Shown here piece by piece: positions 34,978-43,841 of a stretch of 49,087 bases of DNA. This DNA comes from Marinomonas spartinae. GTDB taxonomy: Bacteria > Pseudomonadota > Gammaproteobacteria > Pseudomonadales > Marinomonadaceae. Positions within the stretch are counted from its first letter, which is position 1, and each line of letters begins with the position of its first letter. The notes under the pieces were generated by a model. It had not been told where the DNA came from. It was given only the letters and a program-made list of their open reading frames with translations, and ran no database searches. Where the stretch lies: contig NZ_JAEMUI010000031.1 of the NCBI RefSeq assembly GCF_016461715.1, forward strand, positions 1 through 49,087, in the 5' to 3' direction. Made by a program: the position numbers and the translations under genes.

Positions 34978-35339
34978 TGGTGGAGGTGGGGGGGATCGAA
35001 CCCCCGTCCGCCAGTCCTCTGCCATCGGCTCTACATGTTTAGTCGCTTCTATTATTTGACCACAAACCGCCCGAAGGACAGGGTGTTTATGGCGAGCCTA
35101 CTTGATCTTAGAACCTTATCCCTAGGCGGGGCATCGGTTAGCATCTTGTAGTTTATGATACTGCGGAATCTCGGGCTACAAGCAACCTGAGGGCAGCACA
35201 CTAGCAGGGGTTTAGGCTGCTAAAGCGTAGTTTTTGTCGTTTGCGACTATTAAATTGATACGGGGGATTTACGAGATCACGTATCACTCTCGACATGCAC
35301 CTCAGGGTTTGCAACCGGCGTCGAAACCATGTCACCCCC
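34978..35339 (-). ncRNA. ssrA: tmRNA
   Basis: 362 nt on the minus strand. The 3' end carries GGGGGTTCGATCCCCC (T-arm) and CACCTCCACCA; the 5' end GGGGGTGACATGG pairs with it to form the tRNA-like acceptor stem. The tag frame reads GCAAACGACAAAAACTACGC and on to a TAA, giving ANDKNYALAA, ending in the expected ALAA protease signal. It rescues stalled ribosomes and marks the protein for breakdown, with SmpB encoded just upstream. A weak TAGAAT -10 element lies 14-19 bp before the mature 5' end. Confidence 0.97.
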
Positions 35340-35455
35340 TAAAGTTGACGCCATTCTAACTGAAACCGTTCCCCACGGCTAGGGGGGAGAGGGAATCTGC
35401 GTATTTAAAGTGGCCTTTATAACGCATTTCCACCTCATTCGATTCGTCATTATGG

Positions 35456-35935
35456 TTAGACACTGTGTTTCATTAAGCGCTCTTTATCACGGGCCCAATC
35501 ACGATCACGTTCTGTGTCGCGTTTGTCGTGGTCTTTTTTACCTGTCACAAGGGCCACTTCGCATTTGATTTTATTGCCTTTCCAATAGAGCGCCATGGCC
35601 GCACAGGTTTTGCCTTTTTGTTCGGTCACTTGGATAATACGATCAATTTCGTTGCGATTCAGGAGCAGTTTCCTTTGACGCAAGGGTTCGCATACCACGT
35701 GAGTCGAGGCGGCAAGTAATGGCGTAATGCGCGCACCAATAAGCCAGGCTTCGTTTTGGTGGATAATGACATAGGAGTCAACCAGTTGCGCTTTGCCTTC
35801 ACGAAGACTTTTGACTTCCCAGCCAGCAAGGGCGAGGCCCGCTTCGAATTTTTGGTCTACGAAGTAGTCGTGCTTGGCTCGTTTGTTGAGCGCAATGGTT
35901 CCTGAACTGTTTGATTTTTTCTTTGCTTTACTCAT
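35456..35935 (-). CDS. smpB: SsrA-binding protein
   Basis: 159 residues, the usual length. Oligonucleotide-binding barrel with KRAKHDYFVDQKFEAGL and GWEVKSLREGKAQLVDSYV, and the basic C-terminal tail (KKDHDKRDTERDRDW) that fills the ribosomal mRNA channel. It binds tmRNA, whose gene follows on the same strand, a common pairing. Confidence 0.97.
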   Translation of the reverse strand: MSKAKKKSNSSGTIALNKRAKHDYFVDQKFEAGLALAGWEVKSLREGKAQLVDSYVIIHQNEAWLIGARITPLLAASTHVVCEPLRQRKLLLNRNEIDRIIQVTEQKGKTCAAMALYWKGNKIKCEVALVTGKKDHDKRDTERDRDWARDKERLMKHSV

Positions 35936-36139
35936 AGTCGGAAATTATACGGTCGATAGACGTAAAAACCTATGCTTTTCTTGAGGTATGCGTCTTAATG
36001 TAAGAAAATTCGCTCTTAATAAACACTAGGGAGAGGTCAAAGACGTTCCCTAGCCATGACGGTTTGGCTTTTTGATGATTTTGCCAACTTCTGTCGTCCA
36101 TTCATCTAGGCTACTTTGATGTAGCAAGAGCGTAAATTT

Positions 36140-37498
36140 ATGCCTGAAAGTCGATGTTTACAAGGTATATGGTCAAGTCCTTGGATATTTATTTTTGCGG
36201 CAAGCGGATCTGCTGTGGGTTTGGGGAATATTTGGCGGTTTCCTTATTTACTAGGCGAAAACGGCGGCGGGGCGTTTTTGTTCGTGTATTGCGTCTGTTT
36301 GTTATTGGTTGGTTTGCCGATTTTAATGGCCGAGGTGGCCTTAGGACGCACAGTTCGTTCTAATCCGATTGATACGGTAAACGATTTAAGCGAGCGTCGT
36401 CTTATTCATTCTGCTTGGGTATTCGTACCTTGGCTCGCGGGGGTGACGGGGTTTCTTATTTTGACCTTTTACAGCGTGATCGCGGGTTGGTCAATGGCGT
36501 ATATTGAGCGTGCGGTATCTGGGCAGTTTGTGGGGATTTCAGAATTAGGCGCTCAGAGTATGTATAACTCGCTTTTGTCCTCCCCTAGAGAAATGTTGTT
36601 GTGGCATACTTTGTTTATGCTGTTGGTCGTGCTCGTCGTAGGACAGTCGGTGACGCGTGGCTTAGCGGCCTTAGTGCGTATTTTATTGCCTGTGCTGATC
36701 GTGGTATTGCTCATGTTGGCAGGTTTTGCTTTGTATAAAGGCAATGCGTGGGAGGCGGCTCAGTTCTTATTCCGCTGGTCGTGGCAAGATATGACGCTAA
36801 AAGTTGTGACGGCGGCGATTGGACAGGCGCTGTTTAGCTTAAGTGTGGGGATGGGGGCTATGTTTGCTTATGGCGCGTACATGAGTAAACGTATGTCGAT
36901 TGCCAGTGCGTGTTCGACGGTGGCGCTGATTGATCTGGCGGTCTCTCTGTTGGCGGGGCTGATCATTTTTCCATTGGCATTTGCCTTTCATATTAATGTG
37001 CAATCTGGGCCGAGTTTGACCTTTGTGTCTTTGCCGATCATTTTTGGCAGTTTGCCTGCGGGTCGCGAAGTGGGAGGCTTTTTCTTCCTGCTGTTGACAA
37101 TTGCGGCTTTAACCTCAGCGATTTCCATGCTGGAATTATTCGTCGCTTGGTTGCATGAGAAGTATTATATCGCTCGTATGAAGGCGGCATTTTTGTTGGG
37201 GTTTTTTGTTTGGTTGATCGGCATTGTGGTTTTGTTGTCGTTTAATCATTGGGACAGCAAGCTACTGTTCCATTTAAATTTTTTCGAGATGCTCGATAAG
37301 CTGACCTCCCATATTTTGCTGCCTTTGGGGGCAATGTTATTGTCAGTGTTAGTCGCATGGTTTTTGCCCCGTTCGGTTCTGCAGAACGAAATGGTGGCGA
37401 AGAAAAGTATGTGTTTCCAATGGTGGTACTACACCTTGAAGTACGTCAGTATTCCTGTATTGGTGTTGGTCACTTTTGCGGGTTGGATAGGAGTCTGA
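36140..37498 (+). CDS. Sodium-dependent transporter (NSS/SNF family)
   Basis: A 452-residue membrane protein with about 12 helices. The first helix carries the sodium and substrate motif SGSAVGLGNIWRFPYLLGEN, the clear hallmark of the neurotransmitter:sodium symporter family. Bacterial members take up amino acids with Na+; the substrate here cannot be told. It is followed after 1 bp by ratA, whose ribosome site lies within its last codons, so they may be co-transcribed. Confidence 0.92.
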   Translation: MPESRCLQGIWSSPWIFIFAASGSAVGLGNIWRFPYLLGENGGGAFLFVYCVCLLLVGLPILMAEVALGRTVRSNPIDTVNDLSERRLIHSAWVFVPWLAGVTGFLILTFYSVIAGWSMAYIERAVSGQFVGISELGAQSMYNSLLSSPREMLLWHTLFMLLVVLVVGQSVTRGLAALVRILLPVLIVVLLMLAGFALYKGNAWEAAQFLFRWSWQDMTLKVVTAAIGQALFSLSVGMGAMFAYGAYMSKRMSIASACSTVALIDLAVSLLAGLIIFPLAFAFHINVQSGPSLTFVSLPIIFGSLPAGREVGGFFFLLLTIAALTSAISMLELFVAWLHEKYYIARMKAAFLLGFFVWLIGIVVLLSFNHWDSKLLFHLNFFEMLDKLTSHILLPLGAMLLSVLVAWFLPRSVLQNEMVAKKSMCFQWWYYTLKYVSIPVLVLVTFAGWIGV

Positions 37499-37499
37499 T

Positions 37500-37931
37500 T
37501 TGAGTCGTATAGAGCGCTTTGCGCATGTTGAGTACAGTTGCAAGCAAATGTTTGATTTGGTGAATGATATTAATGGTTATCCGGAGTTTTTGCCGGGGTG
37601 TATGAATTCGACCCTGATTTCAAAAACACCGACTGAAATCGTCGCTTCGTTGGAAGTCGGCAAAGGGCCTGTTCGTCAGTCTTTTACGACGAAAAATCGT
37701 TTGCATGAGCCAAATGAAATCGTGATGGGGTTGGTGAAAGGACCATTCAAAAAGTTACATGGGGTGTGGTCATTTACAGAATTGTCACCCACAAGTTGTA
37801 AAATTGCCTTGAGTATCGATTTTGAATTGAGCGGTATGCTTAAGTTTGCCTTTGGTGGTGTTTTCAGTCAGATTGCCAACACCATGGTGGATGCGTTTAG
37901 TAAGCGAGCGAAGGTTGTCTACGGTGAATAA
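37500..37931 (+). CDS. ratA: RatA-like START-domain protein
   Basis: A 143-residue Coq10/START (polyketide cyclase-like) protein. YSCKQMFDLVNDINGYPEFLPGC is the family start. E. coli RatA was reported to bind 50S subunits and block 70S formation; relatives act with coenzyme Q. TTG start with AGGAG 7 bases before. It overlaps rnfH by 8 bp, the common ratA-rnfH pair. The toxin role is disputed and should not be assumed. Confidence 0.9.
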   Translation: MSRIERFAHVEYSCKQMFDLVNDINGYPEFLPGCMNSTLISKTPTEIVASLEVGKGPVRQSFTTKNRLHEPNEIVMGLVKGPFKKLHGVWSFTELSPTSCKIALSIDFELSGMLKFAFGGVFSQIANTMVDAFSKRAKVVYGE

Positions 37932-38211
37932 AATTCATGTTGAGGTGGCGTACGCGCTGCCAGAGAAACAAAAAATTATTGCTTTGGACGTTGAAGAGGG
38001 GTGTTCCGTTAGAGAGGCGGTGCGTCGTTCAAATATCACGAGCTTCTTTCCTGACTTGGATATTGAGAACGCAAAGCTGGGTATTTTTGGCAAAGCGGTT
38101 CGTAATGCCGATGAGCAGGCACTAAAAGAAGGGGAACGTGTGGAGATTTATCGCGAACTCAAAGTTGACCCTAAACAAGCTAGAGCCAACCGAGCCGCGA
38201 AAAACAGTTAG
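37924..38211 (+). CDS. rnfH: RnfH family protein
   Basis: A 95-residue ubiquitin-like-fold (beta-grasp) protein, UPF0125. KIHVEVAYALPEKQKIIALD and LKEGERVEIYRELKVDPKQA are typical. The GTG at 37924 overlaps the ratA stop; a longer upstream frame is only the shadow of ratA. Function is unclear; the name comes from linkage with rnf in some species. Confidence 0.9.
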   Translation: MNKIHVEVAYALPEKQKIIALDVEEGCSVREAVRRSNITSFFPDLDIENAKLGIFGKAVRNADEQALKEGERVEIYRELKVDPKQARANRAAKNS

Positions 38212-38525
38212 TCGTTTTGAATCTTTGTTAACGTGCCATCTTTAAAAATGAGCGTTAGCTTAGGCGCAGCACTTTTGGGTGTATCCGGTGTTGCGTATTT
38301 TGTAGTGTACAAGTAATGCCATATATCGGGTTTGAACGTATCGCGAAGTAATGGTGTACCAAGCAAGTAAAGCACTTGGGACTGTGTCATGCCAACTTTG
38401 AGTTGGGCTAGTTGATCCTTTGTGACTATGTTGCCTTGCGATACTGGCACTTTATATGGCGGTGGAAATAAACTGCATGCGCTGAGCGAAAATAAGGCGC
38501 ATATAACTAAAATTGATTTTTTCAT
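38208..38525 (-). CDS. bamE: Outer membrane assembly lipoprotein BamE
   Basis: 105 residues. Signal peptide with lipobox LSAC (MKKSILVICALFSLSAC), then the SmpA/OmlA fold (QLKVGMTQSQVLYLLGTPLLRD). It is part of the BAM complex that inserts outer membrane beta-barrels. The ATG at 38525 is preferred to an upstream one because AGGA lies 9 bases ahead and it opens the signal peptide. Divergent from fur, a conserved gammaproteobacterial arrangement. Its stop overlaps the rnfH end. Confidence 0.94.
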   Translation of the reverse strand: MKKSILVICALFSLSACSLFPPPYKVPVSQGNIVTKDQLAQLKVGMTQSQVLYLLGTPLLRDTFKPDIWHYLYTTKYATPDTPKSAAPKLTLIFKDGTLTKIQND

Positions 38526-38594
38526 TGATAACATCCTAATTCGGGTGTGCTAATGATAAAGTAATTATTAACAAGATCGAATAGAGAATGCCTC

Positions 38595-39005
38595 ATGACC
38601 AGTGAAAATCAAGAACTAAAAAAAGTTGGACTCAAAGTAACCCTGCCTAGAGTCAAAATTTTACAAATTTTAGAGAACGCAGGAGAGCATCATTTAAGTG
38701 CTGATGATGTTTACCGTACCCTGCTTGATCATGGTGAAGATGTGGGCCTTGCCACGGTGTACCGTGTATTAACACAATTTGAAACCGCAGGTTTGGTGAT
38801 GCGCCATCACTTTGAAGCGGGCACGGCTGTGTTTGAATTGGCAAAAGGGGATCATCACGACCATATGATTTGCCTAGAAACGGGCAAAGTCATTGAGTTT
38901 GTTGACCCTGTGATTGAGAAGCGTCAGCACGAAATTGCGGAAGAATATGGCTTTGACATCGAAGATCACAGCTTGATCATGTACGTTCGCCCTAAGAAAA
39001 AATAA
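38595..39005 (+). CDS. fur: Ferric uptake regulator
   Basis: A 136-residue iron-dependent repressor. The winged helix (TLPRVKILQILENAGEHHLS) is followed by the metal-rich dimer domain with KGDHHDHMICLETGKVIEF. Only one cysteine (CLET rather than CxxC) is present, as in Pseudomonas Fur, so the second zinc ligand pair of E. coli is absent. A loosely Fur-box-like AT-rich stretch (38551-38570) lies in the bamE-fur gap and might give autoregulation. Confidence 0.96.
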   Translation: MTSENQELKKVGLKVTLPRVKILQILENAGEHHLSADDVYRTLLDHGEDVGLATVYRVLTQFETAGLVMRHHFEAGTAVFELAKGDHHDHMICLETGKVIEFVDPVIEKRQHEIAEEYGFDIEDHSLIMYVRPKKK

Positions 39006-39102
39006 ACGATACCTTCGTTTTCTGGCTTGTCTATGGTTGGGATATGAGGGTGCGGTAAGACAATGTGGAAATGGGCTGTTTTTAAACGTGTATTTCGATA
39101 TT

Positions 39103-39151
39103 AAAAGGCCGACCAAGGCAGTATTCATTACTGCACTGGTGGGCCTTTTTT
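39103..39151. terminator. Bidirectional terminator between fur and recN
   Basis: AAAAGGCCGACCA pairs with TGGTGGGCCTTTTTT, with an inner GCAGTA/TACTGC stem, between the convergent fur and recN genes. Confidence 0.85.
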
Positions 39152-39152
39152 G

Positions 39153-40823
39153 TTATTGCAGTTGCACGTTCCCCAACATTTCTCTTGCATGAGCAAGGGT
39201 TTGCTCGGTCAGTTCTATGCCGCCTAACAAACGGGCGATTTCTTGAGTACGGTCCTGATCTTTCAATTGTGAAACTTGTGATGAGGTCGCATCGTCAGCC
39301 ACTTTTTTGCTAACACGTAGGTGTTGGTTGCCTTGTGCTGCTACTTGCGCTAAGTGGGTGACGCAGAAAACTTGTCCGCGTTGTCCAACAGAACGCAACA
39401 TGCGACCGACCACTTCGGCAATGCCACCACTGATCCCCACATCGACTTCGTCAAAGACCAGTGTCGGAATGATGGACGTATGGGCGGTAACGACTTGAAT
39501 CCCCAAACTAATACGTGACAGCTCACCGCCTGACGCGACTTTACGTAGTGGCTGAGCGGGTTGTCCTGGGTTAGAGGCAATCATGTATTCGATTTCTTCA
39601 AAGCCATGGGCCGTCACTTGATTTAGTGGCTGACAATCAATAAAGAAACGCGCATGGGGCATGCCAAGGCCGTGTATTTGCTCTTCCACTTGCTTGGCTA
39701 ACTTGTCTTTGGCTGCAATGCGTTTTTCGGTCAGCGTGGTTGCCAGCGCGGTGAGTGACTCATAAGCGCGCTCTTCTTTTTCTTTAAGATGGTCAAGGCT
39801 TTCTTCTCCGCCTTGCAATGTTGCAAGTTCGGCGTCTACAGACGTTCGTAGTGCGATCAAGGCCTCAGGTAATACCCGATGCTTGCGTGCCGTGTCATAT
39901 ATATCAGACAAGCGCTGTTCTATGTCACTGAGTCGTTCAGGGTCTTGTTCTAAGGTGTCTTGGTAGTGATGGAGGCTATCTGCGGCTTCTTGAGCTTGAA
40001 TTAAGGCCGCGTTCATCATCTCCAACGCATCTTCTAGCGCTTTTGTGGACGGACGAATTTGGCCAGCACTGTTGAGTGCCTGGTTCAGCAAAGAGCAAAC
40101 GTTACCTTCGTCGCTGTCCACCAAAATCCCGCTGGCTTGATAAGCCTTGTATTGGGAGTCGGCGATATTCGACAGAAACGCCTGCTCGTTTTCCAACGCC
40201 TCGATCTCGCCTTCTTTTAAATCCAGTTGTTCCAGCTCTTGAGACTGATAAGACAATAACTGAATTTTCGCATCCTGCTCAGCCGAGCGGTTTTGTAATA
40301 AAGAAAGCTCCTCTTTAAGTTGGCGCCATGTGCTGTATTGCTGGCTCACTTGCTTAGCAAGCTCGGTAAGCTGACCGTACTCGTCTAACTGCTTGCGCTG
40401 TGCGCTTTTCTTTAATAACGATTGATGCTCATGCTGACCATGAATATCGACCAAATAACTGCCGACCTCTTTTAAATCGCCAAGGGTGCAAGGACGACCA
40501 TTGATGTAGGCTTTAGAGCGACCTTCTTTGCTGATCACACGGCGTAGAATACAGTGTTGATCGTGCTCTAAATCTCTTTCTTCCAGCCATTCATAAACAT
40601 GTGGGTATTCTGTAATGTCAAAGGTTGCGGAAATATCCGCTTTCTTTTCCCCGTGGCGCACGACGGCGGCATCGGTCCTATCGCCCAAACACAACGACAA
40701 CGCATCCACCATGATGGATTTCCCAGCACCTGTTTCGCCAGAAATCACCGTCATGCCTTTTTTAAACTCCAACTCAAGAGACTCAACAATAGCAAAATTG
40801 GAAATAGCGATGCTTGTTAGCAT
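39153..40823 (-). CDS. recN: DNA repair protein RecN
   Basis: A 556-residue SMC-like ATPase acting on DNA double-strand breaks. It has Walker A SGETGAGKS near residue 32, a long coiled coil (about 160-380), then the ABC signature ASGGELSRISLG and Walker B TLVFDEVDVGISG. The ATG at 40823 is chosen since GGAG lies 8 bases upstream and MLTSIAISNFAIV is the family start. SOS control is usual, but I did not find a clear LexA box nearby. Confidence 0.95.
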   Translation of the reverse strand: MLTSIAISNFAIVESLELEFKKGMTVISGETGAGKSIMVDALSLCLGDRTDAAVVRHGEKKADISATFDITEYPHVYEWLEERDLEHDQHCILRRVISKEGRSKAYINGRPCTLGDLKEVGSYLVDIHGQHEHQSLLKKSAQRKQLDEYGQLTELAKQVSQQYSTWRQLKEELSLLQNRSAEQDAKIQLLSYQSQELEQLDLKEGEIEALENEQAFLSNIADSQYKAYQASGILVDSDEGNVCSLLNQALNSAGQIRPSTKALEDALEMMNAALIQAQEAADSLHHYQDTLEQDPERLSDIEQRLSDIYDTARKHRVLPEALIALRTSVDAELATLQGGEESLDHLKEKEERAYESLTALATTLTEKRIAAKDKLAKQVEEQIHGLGMPHARFFIDCQPLNQVTAHGFEEIEYMIASNPGQPAQPLRKVASGGELSRISLGIQVVTAHTSIIPTLVFDEVDVGISGGIAEVVGRMLRSVGQRGQVFCVTHLAQVAAQGNQHLRVSKKVADDATSSQVSQLKDQDRTQEIARLLGGIELTEQTLAHAREMLGNVQLQ

Positions 40824-40952
40824 AGTCGGCTCCACAAAAGGAAAATATTTATATGGTTATTTATACAGTATTTGTTTGTTTTTTGACAAGTAGGCTGGGA
40901 TTTAATTTTTGTAATGATTTAATGAAATTAAAACGAAGACAGAAATTTTAGA

Positions 40953-41044
40953 GCGAAGACAAAACACGGCTGTGCGCTGCTAAAACGTTGATTTTAGGCG
41001 TTTAAAGCGCTTTGTCTTCGGTAGCAAAATTTGAAGGTGACTAA
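40953..41044. repeat. Flank repeat E1
   Basis: It starts GCGAAGACAAAAC and contains TTTGTCTTCG (41011-41020), the reverse complement of its own start, giving a MITE-like inverted-end structure. It aligns over about 90 bp in direct orientation with 44599-44690, sharing GCGAAGACAAAAC, TTGAxTTTAG, TGTCTTCxGTxGCxAA and GAAxxTxxCT. Confidence 0.7.
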
Positions 41045-41073
41045 ACAGGGAGGTGTTAAAACTTTTTTAACTT

Positions 41074-41112
41074 AAAAGAGCCAAAAGCACGCCTGAACTC
41101 TTGGCTCTTTTG
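41074..41112. terminator. Terminator
   Basis: AAAAGAGCCAA and TTGGCTCTTTT form an 11-bp stem with a 16-base loop. It lies downstream of the minus-strand LysR gene and may end it; the T run suits either strand. Confidence 0.75.
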
Positions 41113-41264
41113 TATTTTATCTCCAGCTATCCGATAGCGCTTCGGCTATAAAAATATTTAGCCTTAGTATTGCCATCTTAGTTTTCTTAATATAACTGAT
41201 GGATCTAGGCATCTGGTGCACTTGGATGTCTATAATTTCAGCTTCAGAGTCCATAAAAGTTCAA

Positions 41265-42209
41265 TTAGGAGTGAATAATTTTCTCTCCAAGCCACTGTTC
41301 CGACGCAATTAATTCACCAACTACTTCTAGTATAACTTCTTTGACGCGGTTGAGTAGAAATGAGTCCGATTTTTGCTGCATTACAGCTAGGGATACAGTT
41401 CGAGTAAATTTGGGTTTTATGATTGGTTTGGCTACTAGAATTCCAGATTCTAGTTCAGACATAACCGATGAACGAGCTAACACAGCGACACCTACACCTA
41501 GCTCTATTTGCTTAATTAGCTGATGCCCAGCATCAATTTCAAGAACAACGTTTAGTTCAACACCTTGGCGTACCGCTTCACTCTGAACCTCAGTCCTTAG
41601 GCCATGTCTTCGACTAGGAGCAACAAATGGAATACCTTCTAAATCTCTGATCTCAAGTTCCCGAGGCATATCCTTTGCTAACGCAGTATTACTGATCAAA
41701 TAAAGATCTTCATAAAGTATATCTGTTAGGCTAAGTTGGTCATTTCTTACCTGATTAAACAGGAAAGCAAAATCGATTTCGTTATTCTGAAGCCAGCCTT
41801 CTAAGTACCCAGAAAAAGCTTCTGCAACCGTTAGCTCAACCCCTGGTAGCCTCTCTTTGACGGCTGAAATCAGTGGGCTTATCAAAACTGACGACACCGA
41901 TGGTGGGAGTCCTATGGAGACTGCACCAACAGGAGAACCTTCCCATGCTGAGATTTCGGCAACAGCATCTTCTATAAGCGAATTTACCCTAGCTGCGTAA
42001 CGAAGAAGAATTTTCCCCTGTTCAGTTGGAATGATTCCCCTAGAGTGTCTTTTAACGAGCTTTGTTTTGAGTGCTGATTCTAATCGTTGCACACGTTGAG
42101 TGATAGCTGATTGAGTTGTATTTAAGGTTTGAGCAGCTCGAGTCATGTTCCCAGCTTCACATACCGCAACGAAGTCGTGCAGAAGTGCGATATCTTTTGA
42201 TCTAAACAT
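41265..42209 (-). CDS. LysR-family transcriptional regulator
   Basis: A 314-residue LysR regulator with an N-terminal winged helix-turn-helix (LHDFVAVCEAGNMTRAAQTL, then TTQSAITQRVQRLE) and a periplasmic-binding-like effector domain (SPVGAVSIGLPPSVSS onwards). The C-terminal HGLRTEVQSEAVRQG block is shared with the TcuR-like regulator at 44891, placing both in one NAC/TcuR-like subfamily. The ATG at 42209 has GGTGAT before it. It is divergent from the tautomerase and hydrolase genes, the usual LysR target layout. Inducer unknown. Confidence 0.92.
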   Translation of the reverse strand: MFRSKDIALLHDFVAVCEAGNMTRAAQTLNTTQSAITQRVQRLESALKTKLVKRHSRGIIPTEQGKILLRYAARVNSLIEDAVAEISAWEGSPVGAVSIGLPPSVSSVLISPLISAVKERLPGVELTVAEAFSGYLEGWLQNNEIDFAFLFNQVRNDQLSLTDILYEDLYLISNTALAKDMPRELEIRDLEGIPFVAPSRRHGLRTEVQSEAVRQGVELNVVLEIDAGHQLIKQIELGVGVAVLARSSVMSELESGILVAKPIIKPKFTRTVSLAVMQQKSDSFLLNRVKEVILEVVGELIASEQWLGEKIIHS

Positions 42210-42319
42210 AGGTATCACCAATTATAATGTCTACTAGCATAAAAGATTATTTTTAATAATACATTAGTGAAATTAGAATTAAATGACATATCGAATAAAT
42301 ATAAAAACAAGAGATAAAT

Positions 42320-42384
42320 ATGAAACGTTTTTTTTGCTGGGTTACTTGCTGCAAGTATCTTAACCACGGCATTAGTTTATGGGT
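42320..42384 (+). pseudogene. Remnant start of a secreted protein, frameshifted
   Basis: ATG 42320 has AAGAGATAA upstream. Its eight-T run (42328-42335) reads off-frame; with seven T it would code MKRFFAGLLAASILTTALVY, a good signal peptide, then stop at TAG 42382-42384. It resembles the leader of a periplasmic binding protein such as a TRAP DctP subunit. The body of the gene is gone. Alternatively the T run is variable and only a short leader peptide is made. Confidence 0.45.
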
Positions 42385-42395
42385 AGGAGATAGGT

Positions 42396-42731
42396 ATGCC
42401 TGTTATTAAAATTTTTTATGCAGAAACGCTTGATGGAACTATTCGAGAAAATCAGGAATTTATTCAGGAAGGGCTAGAGAGAATGATGCGAGAAGTTTTG
42501 CATGCTAATCCTGCTAAATGTCAGATAGTGCTCTTGAGTTCTACTTTTGTAAGTCCTCTACCTGTTTATGTAGATATGCAATTTAGGGCAACTGAATATC
42601 GACAATCCATTGTTGTAGAAGAAGCGATGGATCAAGTTGTCAGTGTATTTAGGCAGGTCTCTCCAACTGGGATTAGAATCCGCGCGTTTTCAATTGATCA
42701 AACAACACTTTACGCTCGTGATGTTGAGTGA
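42396..42731 (+). CDS. Tautomerase-superfamily protein
   Basis: A 111-residue protein starting MPVIKIF, so Pro becomes the first residue after Met removal, the catalytic base of 4-oxalocrotonate-type tautomerases. Length is nearly twice that of the 62-residue enzymes, matching the longer subfamilies. AGGAG lies 8 bases upstream. It sits 12 bp before an alpha/beta hydrolase and is divergent from a LysR gene, suggesting a small catabolic operon; substrate unknown. Confidence 0.78.
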   Translation: MPVIKIFYAETLDGTIRENQEFIQEGLERMMREVLHANPAKCQIVLLSSTFVSPLPVYVDMQFRATEYRQSIVVEEAMDQVVSVFRQVSPTGIRIRAFSIDQTTLYARDVE

Positions 42732-42743
42732 AGGGGAAATATT

Positions 42744-43715
42744 ATGGGTAACACTGAGTTAAATTCTCTCAATCTAGCTGAAATTGGTAGTTTTTTTTCA
42801 GGTGGCAAAATAGTTACACTGGCTGGGCAGCCAGCTCGTAAAGTACAGGTCGCAAGAAATGCGGAAGCTCGCTTAGTCGATCTTAACGGCGACTATGTGA
42901 CGGGGCAAATTTATGTCCAATATGTTCGTCAAGTTCAGCCGAAATGTAATAGTCCAATTATGTTTTGGCATGGTGGAGCGATGACAGGAGTGACTTGGGA
43001 GACTACTCCAGACGGTCGACCTGGCTGGCAAATGTATTTTTTGCGTAGAGGGTTTGATACATATGTATGTGATGCAGTTGAACGAGGGCGAGCGGGGTGG
43101 TCTCCTTATCCAGAAATATACGATACAGCCCCCATTTTCAGAACGCGAAATGAAGCATGGGAACTATTTAGATTCGGTAAAAGTGATCACTACTCAAGTG
43201 ATGCAGATCCAAGTCAAGGATATGAGGGACTAAAATTCCCGTTAAATAGTCTCGACCTTTTCTGTTCACAATTTGTGCCGCGCTGGACGGATCATGCATC
43301 TATTACATTAGAGGCATATTACTCAGCATTAGAGAAAATAGGTCCTGTGTGGCTAGTAGCTCATAGCCAAGGCGGAAATTTTGCACTTGAAGCTGTTGCC
43401 AAACGTCCTGATCTATTTCTAGGAGTGGTCGTTGTTGAACCTGCATCAGCACCTGACAAGTTAGGACTTGCCAATCAGGTACCTCATTTGTTTGTGTGGG
43501 GAGATTACATTGATAGATCGGTTACTTGGCAAGGGTATAGGAAACAAGTTGACCAATACGTAGCGGAGCTGAAAGGCACTGGTGGTAATGTAAAAGTCAT
43601 TGATCTCCCTAAACTGGGAATCTATGGTAATTCACATGTGCCAATGATGGATACCAATTCTGACGAAGTTGCTCATCACATCTATCATTGGATCCAATCC
43701 TGTATGTCTTGTTAG
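42744..43715 (+). CDS. Alpha/beta hydrolase, esterase-713-like
   Basis: A 323-residue enzyme. The nucleophile is Ser208 in AHSQGGN, the oxyanion region is WHGGAMTGVTWETTPDGRPGW (about 75-95), the acid is Glu232 (VVVEPAS) and the base is His298 (YGNSHVPMM). This Ser-Glu-His layout and spacing match Alcaligenes esterase 713, an unusual branch with Glu as acid. No signal peptide is seen, so it is probably cytoplasmic. It follows the tautomerase by 12 bp. Likely a lactone or ester hydrolase; the true substrate is unknown. Confidence 0.88.
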   Translation: MGNTELNSLNLAEIGSFFSGGKIVTLAGQPARKVQVARNAEARLVDLNGDYVTGQIYVQYVRQVQPKCNSPIMFWHGGAMTGVTWETTPDGRPGWQMYFLRRGFDTYVCDAVERGRAGWSPYPEIYDTAPIFRTRNEAWELFRFGKSDHYSSDADPSQGYEGLKFPLNSLDLFCSQFVPRWTDHASITLEAYYSALEKIGPVWLVAHSQGGNFALEAVAKRPDLFLGVVVVEPASAPDKLGLANQVPHLFVWGDYIDRSVTWQGYRKQVDQYVAELKGTGGNVKVIDLPKLGIYGNSHVPMMDTNSDEVAHHIYHWIQSCMSC

Positions 43716-43841
43716 GTCAATGAATTAAATTTTTCTTCTGATTTTGGATGGAACTGGACTTTTCTTACTTGACTAGATGCCTATTAGCATTTGAGTATAG
43801 TTAAAAAAGTGTCTTATGAAGTCCAGTAATTTTTACCATTC

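Larger units (their letters stand above)
40824..41264. other. Intergenic region holding flank repeat E1
   Basis: No gene seen. AT-rich. It carries repeat E1 (40953-41044), then a terminator hairpin at 41074-41112. It marks the left edge of the accessory patch. Confidence 0.6.

Noticed and set aside
38551..38570. Fur box in the bamE-fur gap
   Set aside because: The left half is similar to the consensus but the right half matches poorly, so it is mentioned under fur only as a weak possibility.
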